DNA of 64,000 bases from Palsa-504 sp963739615 (GCA_963739615.1 CAVUBD010000039.1:43470-107469), one strand, 5' to 3'; counted from the first letter of the stretch, positions 25,669 through 34,958 are shown. Program-made: numbers and translations. The notes: generated from the sequence alone by a model not told the origin.

Positions 25669-26226
25669 ATGGCCCGGCTGATCTACTCGGCCATCATGTC
25701 CCTCGATGGCTACACCGCCGACGCGGACGGACGCTTCGAATGGGCGGCGCCGGACGAGGAGGTGCACGCGTTCGTCAACGACCTCGAGCGGCCGGTCGGC
25801 ACCTATCTCTACGGCCGGCGGATGTACCAGACGATGCGCCACTGGGAAACCGCGCATACGGTCGACGGCCAGCCGCCCGTCGCGCTCGACTTCGCGCGGA
25901 TCTGGCAGGCAGCGGACAAGATCGTGTATTCCGCCACCCTCCAGGCGCCGGAGACCGCCAGGACCCGCATCGAGCGGGACTTCGACCCGGTCCAGGTCCG
26001 CAAGCTGACGGAAGCGGCCGGCCGTGACCTCACCGTCGGCGGCGCGCGGCTCGCCGCCCAGGCCATCGCGGCCGGGCTGGTGGACGAATACCAGCTGTTC
26101 GTCGTCCCGGCCGTCGTGGGCGGCGGCACCCGGGCGCTGCCGGACCAGATCCGCCTGGACCTGGCCCTGGCCGAGGAGCACAGGTTCGGCAGCGGCACTA
26201 TCTACCTGTGTTACCGCCCGGCTTAG
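25669..26226 (+). CDS. Dihydrofolate reductase / RibD C-terminal domain family protein, second copy
   Basis: 185 aa; the ATG at 25669 follows AAGGAGG by 5 bases and matches the start of the paralogue at 4046. The two proteins differ at only a small fraction of positions. Conserved LIYSAIMSLDGYTADADGRF, LYGRRMYQTMRHW, DLTVGGARLAAQAIAAGLVD and VVGGGTRALP. Substrate unknown. Intact. Confidence 0.9.
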   Translation: MARLIYSAIMSLDGYTADADGRFEWAAPDEEVHAFVNDLERPVGTYLYGRRMYQTMRHWETAHTVDGQPPVALDFARIWQAADKIVYSATLQAPETARTRIERDFDPVQVRKLTEAAGRDLTVGGARLAAQAIAAGLVDEYQLFVVPAVVGGGTRALPDQIRLDLALAEEHRFGSGTIYLCYRPA

Positions 26227-26240
26227 GGAAGGGCCGGCGT

Positions 26241-26675
26241 TCAGCCGGCCGTTTCAGACTCGCGGCGGCGGAGCAGGCGTTCGTAGAGCCGCAGGCCGAT
26301 GAAGCCGGCGGCCACGCCGATGACTGGTACCAGCACCAGAATTTGCCACTGAAACGGGCTCAGCATGAGCAGGCCGAACGGCGGCCCGCCCGGCAGGAAG
26401 CCCCGGAACCCCCAGCAGGCCAGGGCCGTGGTCACGAAGGCCGGCAGCAAGAGGACGGCGGCCCGCCGGCGCACCGCGGGCCGCAGCGCGGCGATCGCGG
26501 CCAGCATCAAGATCAGGGTGCTGGCGAAGAGCCCGTCGTTCAGCCATCCCGCGATGCCCGACAGCGGGTCCGATATCGTGCCGGAGTTGGCCGTGATGGG
26601 ACTATACGTCACGAACGCCACCTCCACGGCGGGCCACCCGGCCAGTATCGCAGCGGCCGCCGCGAGTGCCGTCAC
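26241..26675 (-). CDS. Small integral membrane protein
   Basis: 144 aa with four hydrophobic segments: TALAAAAAILAGWPAVEVAF at the N-terminus, LFASTLILMLAAIAAL, AAVLLLPAFVTTALACWGF and WQILVLVPVIGVAAGFIGL, then a basic tail. It is convergent with the reductase gene, separated by 14 bases. No family recognised. Confidence 0.65.
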   Translation of the reverse strand: MTALAAAAAILAGWPAVEVAFVTYSPITANSGTISDPLSGIAGWLNDGLFASTLILMLAAIAALRPAVRRRAAVLLLPAFVTTALACWGFRGFLPGGPPFGLLMLSPFQWQILVLVPVIGVAAGFIGLRLYERLLRRRESETAG

Positions 26676-26736
26676 AGCCCGCCACGACAGCGGGCGGCCC
26701 TGGCTCCGCAGGCTGCCTAGCGCCGATGCGGGCGGC

Positions 26737-26862
26737 TCAGGAATGGGCGGTGATGTAGCCGATCACGGTGTCCGCGTCGCTGCTCTCGGCGTAGAGGTCG
26801 GAGTCCGGGTCGTCTTCCGCGACGCGCCAGAGACCGTACTTCTTGTCGCTGAGAGTGTCCAT
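26737..26862 (-). CDS. 41-residue acidic protein, paralogue of the repeat-expanded copy at 19.3 kb
   Basis: MDTLSDKKYGLWRVAEDDPD then SDLYAESSDADTVIGYITAH S. The conservation with the 19.3 kb copy (WRVAEDDPDSDLYAES) shows that this is a real protein family although too short to be recognised. Function unknown. Confidence 0.6.
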   Translation of the reverse strand: MDTLSDKKYGLWRVAEDDPDSDLYAESSDADTVIGYITAHS

Positions 26863-27071
26863 GGCTCGCAGTGTCGCACCGGGTGCCGACAAAATGGCCA
26901 GGACCGGCCACCCGGGCAGCGCCGCGGACAGCGGTAAGCCCGCCTTGGCAGTGGCAGCAGCGACCGTCACTCAGATGTCAGACCCCGCAGAAAGCGGCGA
27001 CATCGCCGCCTTCTAGCGGGCAAAGGCGCGAGGAAGACAGTATCCGCAACCCATTTTCCCAGCTCAACAGC

Positions 27072-29389
27072 TATATATGCGAACGCAAACTCACTCCAGC
27101 CTGCATGCACGCACACCGCGTCATCAGGTGGTGGATGACCGTATGCGACGGCCCGGTGATGCCGACGGTGCGCCCCTGCGCGACGAGCGCGAGGATCTGC
27201 TCGGCCGCGGGCCGCTCCCGCAGTCGCGTCGTCCCGATCGGGCACCCCGCGATCAGGGCGGCGGGCAGCGGTCCGTCGTAGGCCAAGCCAACCCTTTAGC
27301 TCGATCGTTCCGGCCGCATCGTCCACCGCCCACACCGACCAGCCTCTCTCGGTCACCGGGTCAACGGCTGTCTCCCCGGCCGAGAACTTGTGTTCCTGCG
27401 GTGGGAACGAGAAGCGCCGCACCACCGATTTCTTGACTTGGTCCACGATCTCGCCACCGGTGAGCCCGCCGAGCGCGTCCGGCTCGCCGATCAGCTCTGC
27501 GGAGCTAAGCCTGCACAGGTAGAAGTACCGCCACCAGGCCGGCTTGTCCTCGTGCCGGTGCCAGTCGAGCAGGTCGGCCAGCAGCGCCCGCGCCCGCCCC
27601 TCGGACGTCTCCGCGGAGACGCCCCACGCAATTGCGCCAGACGTTTCCGCGGAGACGCCGGCGAGCAGCGCCGACCTGATCCGGGCGGTCCCGGGGGCCC
27701 CGGCGGCACCCGGCTTCTCCACAGAAACCGGCCGCGGCAGCTCCTCGCCCAGCCGTTCGGCCAGCTCGGCGCGCCGTGCCTCCAGCCAGTCCCGCAACGC
27801 CAGCGTGGCCCGGCAGTCGTCCTCGTTGTACCCGGCCACGACCCGCCGCCGCTCGCCATCCCCCGCCGCGGTCCCGTCCTCGAGCGCCGCCTCCAACACG
27901 ATCAGGCTGGCCGTGGCTTCCGCCAGGTCCACTCGCCGGCCGTACCCGCACAGCGGCTCCAGCCGCTTGATCGAGTAGCTCTCCACCCCGGCCCGCACGC
28001 CCTGCCGCACCACCCGGTACAAGTCGGTGAACACCCCCAGCCGGAACAGTCCGTCCACCTCGTCCTCACGCGCGGCAAAACGTCCCGTCAGCGCGCCCAC
28101 CGCCTCCTGCCGCGTGCCGTGGAGTTCGGTCAGATGGCCGGCCGACGTCGGCTCGTAATGGTTGCAGTGGCAGACGTGCAGGCCGGGGTGGCGCGTGCGG
28201 CGTTCGGTGATGAAGTCGATCAGCTCCTCGAACGCGCGCTTCTCGCCCGGCCGGTCAAAGGCCCAGATCTGCGTGTACCGGGGGAGTCCCGCCTCGCCGG
28301 CCTCAGCCGTGTCCACCACGCCGAACAGGTACTGCAGCCCGAACTCCCGGCCATCCTCGGAGTAGTACCGGGCCCCCTCGACATCGAAGAACAGGTCCCC
28401 GTCAGCCGGTTCCGGCAGCGCCAGCAGCCCGCGGTTGGCGACCGGGGCGCCGTCGCCGTCGCGTTCGGGATCCAGCAGTTCTTACCGGATGCCCCCGTCG
28501 TCCTCGCTGGCCACCTGCAGCCGGGCCTGCAGCTGGGAGCGTTCCAGCGAACCCCGGCTCACCCGGTCCAGCCGCGGCAGCTCGGCCAGCCCGGCGAACC
28601 CGCGCCGGGTCGAGATCCCGTCGCCCTTCAGCGCCCGCCGCTGCCCCGTGGGCATCCCGGCCACCAGCGACAGGTCATCGTCGCTCCGCCTGCGCTCCCG
28701 GCACAGATCCCGCCACCGGCAGATCGCACAGTGCTCCACCGGCTCCGGGTACACCTCACCCGCCGGGTCCTCCCCGATCGCGGCCTCCAGCAGCCGCCGC
28801 GTCTGCCGCTCATAGGCGGCGAAGTCGCTCACCTTGAACGGGGCGAACTCCCCGTTTCCCAGCGCCAGGTGCATCCACCGCGGCTCGGTCCCCTGCATGC
28901 CCGCGAGCAGGTGCGAGTAGAACGAAGTCTGCAGCACCGCCCGCGCCTTCGCCGACCGCGCCAGCTTGGCGTCGACCACCTCATAGTGGATCCCGCCCGG
29001 CCGCGCCTCCCCGTCCGGCGCGGGCAGCAGGTCCGCCCGCACCAGGAAATCCGGCCGCCCGAACAGCGCCGCCCCGGGCCGCCTCCGGTCAGCGTCCCCT
29101 GGTAGACCACCCCGGCCCCGCCCCGGATGGCCGCCGCCGTCGCCCCGGCCCCGTCCTGCGCCGCGCTGATCTCCGCGACGTCGTGCCCGTCCGCCCGGAA
29201 CCGCTCGAGCACGGCCCGCTCGTGCACCTCCCCGCGCCGGACCAGTTCCTGGAACCCGATGTCGAACTCCCGGGGCGGCCGCAGTTCTCCCCGCGTCATC
29301 AGCAGATCCAGCTGCGTCAGCCGCCGGCACGCCAGGAAATTGGCCACATCGCTGGCCGCCAGCCGCACCCGCCGCTCAGTGATCTTCAT
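27072..29389 (-). pseudogene. TM0106-family RecB-like nuclease/helicase, copy B
   Basis: Starts at MKITERRVRLAASDVANFLA (29389), typical for the family. A frameshift near 29080 moves into FGRPDFLVRADLLPAPDGEA, VVDAKLARSAKARAVLQTSF YSHLL (PD-(D/E)XK core), CAICRWRDLC (Cys ligands). A TAA at 28482-28484 interrupts GIR-stop-ELLDPERDGD; the frame then continues through the RNase H-like part to VVRRFSFPPQEHKFSAG. Near 27080-27270 a separate frame has AEQILALVAQGRTVGITGPS, just after the P-loop, which is missing. The helicase C-terminus is gone. Confidence 0.75.
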
Positions 29390-29478
29390 CTGGATGCCTA
29401 ACGGTCGCCGGTACCAGCCGCCGGACTGCGAAGCGCGGCCGGCCGCCGTCGTAGCTGCGGGGTCAGCGGCTCGGGGCC

Positions 29479-30753
29479 TCAGCCCTCGGCGAGATAGCCG
29501 TACCGGTCGCGGAAGGCCTCGGGCGTGAGCCCGCAGGCCGCTGCGATCGGGCGGAGCTTGCCCGGATTTTCGAGGTCCTCGCGGTCCAGCCGGATCATGT
29601 ACTCGCGGGCCACCCGGTACGAGCTCGACTCGACGTTCACCAGCCGGATGCGTACCCGCCCTGTCCGGGGGTCGGTGAACGACCCGAAGGGCAGCGCCAC
29701 CATGTGCCCCTCCTGGATCGTGATCATGGCGCCTGGCTCGTCGCCCTCCACCCGCTTAAGGTAGTCGACGGCGCTGTAGCCGAGGTCGCGGGTGTACTCG
29801 ATGTCGAACGGGATGGGGGGCGCGCACCGCAGCTCGTAGCCGATGTTCTTGCCCTCGACCGTGATCTTCTGTCCTCGCTCCTTGAAGCGGTCTTTGACCT
29901 GATTGGCCAGCAGGCGGTCCAGCTCGAGCTCGGCCAGCCGGACGTGGCCGTGCTCGTCGAGCTCGACCTCGGGCATGGCCGCCTCGAGCTCGTCCTGGGG
30001 CAGGCGCAGGCCGATGCCTTCGGCGAGCACTGCCACGCCGAAGGGGCGGCCGTGGGCTATCCGCTTGAGCATCGAGGTCTCCAGGACGTCCACCAGGCGC
30101 GACAGCCGGATGGGCTCGTCGCCGGGGAACTCCTCGGCAATCACCGTGAGGGTGACCCCGGCCGACTTCCCGATGCCCAGCGCCAGGTGGCCGGCCGAGC
30201 GGCCCATGGCCACCACCAGGTACCACCGCTGGGTGGTGATGGCGTCGGTCATCAGGTTGTTGACGAGCTGGACTCCCACGCTCCTGGCGGTCTCGAAGCC
30301 GAAGGTCGGCGTGCCGCCCGGTAGCGGCAGGTCGTTGTCGATGGTCTTCGGCACGTGCGCCACGCGCAGGCCCCCTCCGGCCGCCTCGGCCAGCCGGGAC
30401 GCCGAGAACGCGGTGTCGTCCCCGCCGATCGTCACGAGCGCGTCGATCCCCAGCTTCTGCAGCGACTCCAGACAGGCATGCAGCCTCCAGTCCGGGTCGG
30501 CGGCGTCCTCGTCTCGCACCGTCGGGTTGGCCCGCGAGGTCCGGATGATCGACCCGCCCTGGACATGAATTCTCGACACGTCCGTAATGGAGAGGGGCCG
30601 CGTCTCCTCGATCCGGCCCTCGATGAGGTGCTCGAAGCCGTCTATGATCCCGAGCACGTCCCACCCGGAGTTCCGGGCCTCGATCGTGGCTGCGGAGATG
30701 ACCGAGTTCATCCCCGGGGCCGGCCCGCCGCCGCACAAGATCCCTAGCTTCAT
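29479..30753 (-). CDS. pfkA: 6-phosphofructokinase, PPi-type signature
   Basis: 424 aa; the ATG at 30753 is chosen because MKLGILCGGGPAPGMNSVIS is the family start (the open frame extends to 31005). TIGGDDTAFSA and PKTIDNDLPLPGGTPTFGFE are seen: Asp in GGDD and Lys in PKTIDND are the residues that distinguish pyrophosphate-dependent from ATP-dependent enzymes (GGDGS and PGTIDND). It phosphorylates fructose 6-phosphate in glycolysis, possibly reversibly. Intact, divergent from a small gene at 30873. Confidence 0.9.
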   Translation of the reverse strand: MKLGILCGGGPAPGMNSVISAATIEARNSGWDVLGIIDGFEHLIEGRIEETRPLSITDVSRIHVQGGSIIRTSRANPTVRDEDAADPDWRLHACLESLQKLGIDALVTIGGDDTAFSASRLAEAAGGGLRVAHVPKTIDNDLPLPGGTPTFGFETARSVGVQLVNNLMTDAITTQRWYLVVAMGRSAGHLALGIGKSAGVTLTVIAEEFPGDEPIRLSRLVDVLETSMLKRIAHGRPFGVAVLAEGIGLRLPQDELEAAMPEVELDEHGHVRLAELELDRLLANQVKDRFKERGQKITVEGKNIGYELRCAPPIPFDIEYTRDLGYSAVDYLKRVEGDEPGAMITIQEGHMVALPFGSFTDPRTGRVRIRLVNVESSSYRVAREYMIRLDREDLENPGKLRPIAAACGLTPEAFRDRYGYLAEG

Positions 30754-30809
30754 GCCGCCATCGTCCCAGCAATGAGCCGATCCGACAAACGGACAGGGCC
30801 AGCACCTAG

Positions 30810-30842
30810 TTGCGTGGTGCGCATTACTTGCGTGATACGCAA
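30810..30842. promoter_or_regulatory. Two tandem operator-like repeats between divergent genes
   Basis: TTGCGTGGTGCGCA (30810-30823) and TTGCGTGATACGCA (30828-30841) are direct repeats four bases apart; the second contains the palindrome TGCGT-GAT-ACGCA. They lie between the divergent starts at 30753 and 30873, so a repressor dimer pair could control either gene. Confidence 0.5.
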
Positions 30843-30872
30843 TTAGAAGCTCACCGCCACGGAAGGCTGAGC

Positions 30873-31283
30873 ATGGACACCATGGCATCGTCACGGTCGG
30901 CCCTGACGCGCCCGCTGGCGCGCCGTCGCGATCAGCAGAAGGAGCAGACCCGCCTCGACCTCGCCCTGGCGCATCGTGGCCGCCATCGCAGCCACCCTGG
31001 CCCACGACTACGCCGGGGCAGCGTCGTACTCACCGCCGCCCGCGTCCACATCCGGCGCCAGGTGCACGGCCACGCGAGCGTCTATGACGCCTCCCGCGAC
31101 GAGAACAACGTCTACGTCCACTCGAACCGGCCCGACCAGGAGGCCACCGCGAAGGCGGACGGCCACTCTCACAGCTACCGGACCGACGGCTCCGGCTACG
31201 CGCTGATCTACCTCAACGGCCCCCCGCCCGGCGCCCGGATCACCGTAACCGTCGGCGGAGCCACCTGCACCACCAGCGATTAA
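30873..31283 (+). CDS. Hypothetical protein, possibly frame-disrupted secreted protein
   Basis: The frame from ATG 30873 is open for 136 codons. The second half (ASVYDASRDENNVYVHSNRP, DGSGYALIYLNGPPPGARIT, VTVGGATCTTSD) looks like a beta-rich exported domain, whereas residues 36-75 are unusually Arg/His-rich and another frame there reads AAIAATLAHDYAGAAS, so two compensating frameshifts may be present. No family recognised. Confidence 0.4.
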   Translation: MDTMASSRSALTRPLARRRDQQKEQTRLDLALAHRGRHRSHPGPRLRRGSVVLTAARVHIRRQVHGHASVYDASRDENNVYVHSNRPDQEATAKADGHSHSYRTDGSGYALIYLNGPPPGARITVTVGGATCTTSD

Positions 31284-31301
31284 ATTAAATTAGCCACATT
31301 T

Positions 31302-31466
31302 ATGGCCATGCCCGTGGCGCGCATCACCTCCCGCGGCGGCAACGTGCTGGAGAACCTCGACGGACCAGGCTGGCCCGCCATCGAGCTCAAGGAATTCGCC
31401 GAAGCCCTTGGCCCGCGCGGTCTCGCCGAAGTCGCGTCGCCGAGGCCGCTCAGGCGGAAAGTGTGA
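31302..31466 (+). other. 54-codon open frame upstream of the RbpA-like gene
   Basis: MAMPVARITSRGGNVLENLD then GPGWPAIELKEFAEALGPRG and a basic end PLRRKV. Codon bias is good but no clear ribosome-binding site is present (upstream is AT-rich). The last 25 bases resemble the end of the RbpA-like gene (AGGCGGAA..TGATCAATT), so it may be part of a duplicated end. Confidence 0.3.
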
Positions 31467-31579
31467 TCAATTCGGGCCGCCGACTTAACCTTTGGACTTT
31501 TCAAGGATTTTACGACCCGAAATTAACGGTCAAAACCACGCGGAACTTACCTGTAGAATGAGGGCTAATCGGAGGCATT

Positions 31580-31966
31580 ATGCGGACTGTAAATAACGGT
31601 ATAATGCAGGGGACGCGGGTAGGGGCCGGTCCTTCCGGTGATCCTTATGGCCGTGGATTCACCGTCGCCAAAGTCGTCGTGCTTTATCACTGCGCGAACG
31701 GGCACAGGACGACAGTGCCGTTCATCTGGACCGCGGCGCCGCCCCCGCAGTGGGAATGCCGGGTCTGCTCGCAGCCCGCCGGGACCGACCCGCTCGACCC
31801 GCCCCCTCCGGGTCGCGAGGTACATGGGGGAAAGACCCACCTGGGGCAGGTCAAGAGCAGGCGCTCGCCTGCCGAGGGCACTGCCTTGATGGCCGAATCA
31901 CTTGCCCGGCGCGACCATCCCGAAGGGTTCAACGTCTCGTCCGGACCCCGGAGGCGGAAGGCCTGA
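31580..31966 (+). CDS. rbpA: RbpA-like RNA polymerase-binding protein
   Basis: 128 aa, ATG preceded by GGAGG. Layout matches RbpA: MQGTRVGAGPSG near the N-terminus (basic linker region), CANGHRTTVPFIWTAA and WECRVCSQPAG (zinc or beta-barrel core), then KTHLGQVKSRRSPAEGTALM (sigma-interacting domain). RbpA binds RNA polymerase and the principal sigma factor in actinobacteria. Located beside mobile DNA and divergent from the canonical sequence at several positions, it is probably a paralogue. A TAGAAT -10-like box lies at 31553. Confidence 0.82.
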   Translation: MRTVNNGIMQGTRVGAGPSGDPYGRGFTVAKVVVLYHCANGHRTTVPFIWTAAPPPQWECRVCSQPAGTDPLDPPPPGREVHGGKTHLGQVKSRRSPAEGTALMAESLARRDHPEGFNVSSGPRRRKA

Positions 31967-32092
31967 TCAATTTTCGCCCCGGCCGAAACAACTGCGATGT
32001 CGCCATCGTGCCGTGACTCAACGTGAGAAGCGCTCGGTAATGCTGCCCCTTATCTAGCCGTAACTGGTCAGGTGCCGGTGATTCAAGCGTGA

Positions 32093-32565
32093 TTACGCTA
32101 CAGCTGGCATCCAGGGCCGGCCTGCGGTGAGCATGACGAGCGCGCTGATGAACGGCAGGTCGTGCTTGGCGGCGGTCGATAGGTAACTGCGGACGGCGCA
32201 GAACTGCCCGGCGCTCGATCCCGGTGACCCGCAGGCCCGCCAGGTCCGCCTCGCACCCGGAACACGACCCGGGCTCATGCCGCACCTCCCGGTCCGGCTT
32301 CGCCACCTGCGCCAGCGTCGTGCCCGGGTGTCCGTCCTGCCCGCCCGGCTTGCGCCCGGTCTTCTTCCGCAGCGACCGTGACCGGGGCGGCGGCTTCGCT
32401 AGCCCCTCGCCCGACGGCGGCATCGAGGAATTCCGTGACGTCTTCCTCAGCCGGTCCTCCAACTCGGCGATCCGTTCCTGCGCCCGCGCCCCGCGCAGCG
32501 ACACCACCAGCGCTGCCAGCACCTCATAGGACCGCGGCTGCTGACCGGCGGGCGCCCCAGGACGC
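32093..32565 (-). mobile_element. IS66-type transposase remnant with internal deletion
   Basis: N-terminal part: EVLAALVVSLRGARAQERIA, ELEDRLRKTSRNSSMPPSGE, KKTGRKPGGQDGHPGTTLAQ and CSGCEADLAGL (IS66 leucine-zipper and zinc regions). It then joins, out of frame, the natural C-terminal end CAVRSYLSTAAKHDLPFISA, LVMLTAGRPW. The entire DDE catalytic core is missing. Flanks at about 32047 and 32571 may hold the element ends. Confidence 0.75.
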
Positions 32566-32575
32566 CACCGGGTAG

Positions 32576-33112
32576 CTAGCTGCCGGTGCACTGCGGGCTG
32601 GCCTGCACCAAGCCCACGGCCACCTGGAAACTGCCATGCGGACCCGGGTAGTTCTGGAAGAGGGTGTAGATCTGCAGGCCGCCGCCGGACGGCAGCGCCG
32701 AGGGGTGGATGACCATGGCGTCACGTCCTGCGGGCCCCGTCACCACGCTGCTCAGCAGATGCCGTCGCTGGTTCTGGCTGCCGCCACCGGGGTAACCCTG
32801 ACACGCCGGGTTCTGCTGGCCCGTGAAGGTGACGCTGGCCGGGACGCCGTTGGCGCGGAGCGTGCGCTGGAGTCCGGCCGGGTCGCGCAGCTCGCGGATG
32901 GTGACCTGAATACTGCCGTCCGTCTGCCTGGCTACTGTCCAGGCCGCCAACTGGGCACGAGGCTCGCTGGCGGGGTGACTAGCGGGCAGTACCATGCTCA
33001 CGGCGAATGCCGCCGCGGCTGCCGCCCCCAGGGCTCCGGCGGCGCCTGGGACGCGGCGCCGGGCGCGCACCGCGCGGCCCCGCCGGATGATCTGCTCCAC
33101 CGGCGTGTCCAT
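32576..33112 (-). CDS. Membrane-anchored hypothetical protein
   Basis: 178 aa: a basic cytoplasmic start (EQIIRRGRAVRARRRVPG), one membrane segment AAGALGAAAAAAFAVSMVLP at about 25-45, and an extracellular domain with two Cys (NPACQGYPGGG and SPQCTGS). This arrangement is common for genes downstream of actinobacterial ECF sigma factors, though no such factor is adjacent here. An in-frame extension upstream (WTTHDNELITALREQRGKVP) without a start hints that the 5' end may be truncated. Confidence 0.6.
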   Translation of the reverse strand: MDTPVEQIIRRGRAVRARRRVPGAAGALGAAAAAAFAVSMVLPASHPASEPRAQLAAWTVARQTDGSIQVTIRELRDPAGLQRTLRANGVPASVTFTGQQNPACQGYPGGGSQNQRRHLLSSVVTGPAGRDAMVIHPSALPSGGGLQIYTLFQNYPGPHGSFQVAVGLVQASPQCTGS

Positions 33113-33238
33113 CGGGACTTTGCCGCGCTGCTCCCGCAGCGCCGTGATCAGCTCGTTGTCGTGGGTGGTCCAGATCCTGTACCCGAACGGACCGTGGTGC
33201 GTCTTCGCGCCTCCCTGCTTAGCCCGAGCGGCGCGAGC

Positions 33239-33739
33239 TCAGCTTGCGGCGAGCCTTTCGGCGGCGGTTCGGGCGGCGTCGGCCGTGCGGTGCAGGAAGT
33301 CGGCCAGGATCTGGAGGTCCTTGTCGTCGTACTCAGCGCAGATCTGGTCCATAGCGGTGTTCATTCCGGAGTCGATGAGGTAGAGGCGGAGGATCTCCGC
33401 TCCGCGGCCCCGGGCGGCCTGGACGACGACGCCGCGGCGGTCGGAGGGGTCACGGCCGCGATCGATCCAGCCGCCGCGTTCGAGCCGGTCGAGGATGCCG
33501 GTCATGGTGGCGGGGTGCAGTCCGGCGCGACGGGCCAGGGCGCTCGGGCTGAGCGGGCCGTACCGGGTGATGAGGTCAAGGCACTCCAGGTCGGCGGCCT
33601 TGAGGTCGAGGCGTGTGCCGACGCTGTGGTTGAGCAGCGACAACTGGGCGCCCAGGTCCCGCAGCGACTCCTTGATCGCCCGGTTCAGCCGTCTGTGGTG
33701 CGGTACCGCGCCCGCATCTCCTGATAGTATCGATTCCAT
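33239..33739 (-). CDS. MarR family transcriptional regulator
   Basis: 166 aa with the winged-helix core DLECLDLITRYGPLSPSALA, RRAGLHPATMTGILDRLERG GWIDRGRDPSDRRGVVV. The DPSDRR wing is diagnostic. Divergent from a truncated NAD(P)-binding protein gene at 33814 whose promoter it would be expected to control; an AT-rich dyad-like stretch CATATGATATG lies between them near 33739. Confidence 0.9.
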   Translation of the reverse strand: MESILSGDAGAVPHHRRLNRAIKESLRDLGAQLSLLNHSVGTRLDLKAADLECLDLITRYGPLSPSALARRAGLHPATMTGILDRLERGGWIDRGRDPSDRRGVVVQAARGRGAEILRLYLIDSGMNTAMDQICAEYDDKDLQILADFLHRTADAARTAAERLAAS

Positions 33740-33813
33740 ATGATATGATCTCCGTATTGTATGTGTTCCGGAATAAATGTACCGGAAGTAACGGAACCTG
33801 GAAAGGCGACACG

Positions 33814-34020
33814 ATGAAGCTCACCATCCTCGGCGCGACGGGCGCCACCGGAACCTGCCTCACCAGCCAGGCGCTCGCGGCCGGTCACGAGGTCACCGCG
33901 GTAGTCCGCGATCCCGCCCGCCTGGCCGTCCCGGCTCATCCCCGGCTGCGGACCGTCACCGCCGACATCATGGACCCCGCATCCATCGCCCCGGCCATCG
34001 CAGGTCAAGCCCTCGCTCGG
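33814..34020 (+). pseudogene. NAD(P)-binding (NmrA/SDR-like) protein, truncated after 68 residues
   Basis: MKLTILGATGATGTCLTSQA, LAAGHEVTAVVRDPARL and LRTVTADIMDPASIAPAIAG are the first beta-alpha-beta units of an NAD(P)H-binding protein. At about 34015 it joins the tail end of an MFS gene on the other strand. The gene was the divergent partner of the MarR regulator. Confidence 0.7.
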
Positions 34021-34041
34021 CGCCTCCGCCGACTGGAACGC

Positions 34042-34629
34042 TTAGCCCGGGACACCATCCCCGGCGGCGCTGGCCGTCAGGGCGGGGCTGGCCGTCAGGG
34101 CGGGGCTGGCCGCCGGCGCGGCACTGGCCGTGGGCTCCATGTTCCGCAGCTCCTCTAGCCTGCGCCGGGAAGGCAGCAGCAGAACCGCCACCACCGCGCC
34201 GATGCCGAACAGCGCCGCGGACACCGCGAAGGCCACGGTGTAGCCGTGCACCGCGGCCGTAGCCGGGGCCAGTTGTCCGGCGTGGTGCGCGGCCAGGTAG
34301 GTAGCCGTCGCCGTGAGCGCCACCGTGCTCAGCGCCGCGGTCCCGATCGAGCCGCCCACCTGCTGCATGGTGTTGACCAGGGCGGAGGCCACGCCCGAGT
34401 CCTTCCGGGCCACGCCGGCGGTGGCGGTGTTGATGGCGGGCGAGAAGATCATGCCGAAGCCCAGGCCCATGCCCACCAGCGCCGGCACGATCTGCACTGC
34501 GTAGCTGGAGGTCACGGTGAGCTGGGTCAGGTAGCCCATCGCGCCGCCGGCGAGCACCATGCCGGCCACGATGAGGAACAGGCCGGCCACGGCGAGCACG
34601 GCTCCTACCCCGGCCATCGGCGGACGGAT
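34042..34629 (-). pseudogene. MFS drug transporter (DHA2-type), C-terminal part
   Basis: About 195 codons with membrane helices AVLAVAGLFLIVAGMVLAGG, QIVPALVGMGLGFGMIFSPA, and FAVSAALFGIGAVVAVLLLP, plus the loop VARKDSGVASALVNTMQQVG typical of DHA2 exporters. The N-terminal ten or so helices are missing; upstream lies the 155-bp repeat. An 18-base tandem repeat near 34076-34111 encodes SPALTA twice. Confidence 0.7.
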
Positions 34630-34784
34630 GTAGCACCACTGCCCGTCCGGTACACGTGAGATTCTTTTCCCCGAACGATCCGTGGTTCTTGCTCCGGTAA
34701 TCAACGGTCTCGCCCGACATTGCTGAGCCAACGCCGCGAAGGCCTTGCCTAGAGATTGGCCTCCTGTGTACGTAGAAGTACAAT
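34630..34784. repeat. Second copy of the 155-bp toxin-antitoxin leader repeat
   Basis: Matches 17315-17468 including the dyad TGTACGTAGAAGTACA, but is followed by unrelated sequence instead of an antitoxin gene. It joins an MFS remnant on its left. Confidence 0.75.
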
Positions 34785-34915
34785 CCTGCGCGGCTGGTTA
34801 GCGTCAGTGCCACCGCTTCAGGCCGCCTGTGACCTGGTGTTCGCCGCGCCGCCCTTCAGTCTTGCGGCGAGCCCGGATGCCTGGTCCTGCTGTTCGGGGC
34901 ACGTCCATGGTAAAA

Positions 34916-34936
34916 TCGGATAGTAGGAAAATCCGA
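34916..34936. promoter_or_regulatory. Inverted repeat upstream of the AbrB-type antitoxin
   Basis: TCGGAT (34916-34921) and ATCCGA (34931-34936) with a nine-base spacer, within an AT-rich promoter region 23 bases before the ATG at 34959; a likely autoregulatory operator. Confidence 0.5.
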
Positions 34937-34958
34937 ACTGATCTGGAGATGTGAGTTC

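Noticed and set aside
27390..29105. 571-codon plus-strand open frame
   Set aside because: Antisense shadow of nuclease copy B, repeating the artefact seen over copy A.
29479..31005. 508-aa phosphofructokinase
   Set aside because: Residues before MKLGILCGGG have no similarity to the family and include the operator-like repeats at 30810.
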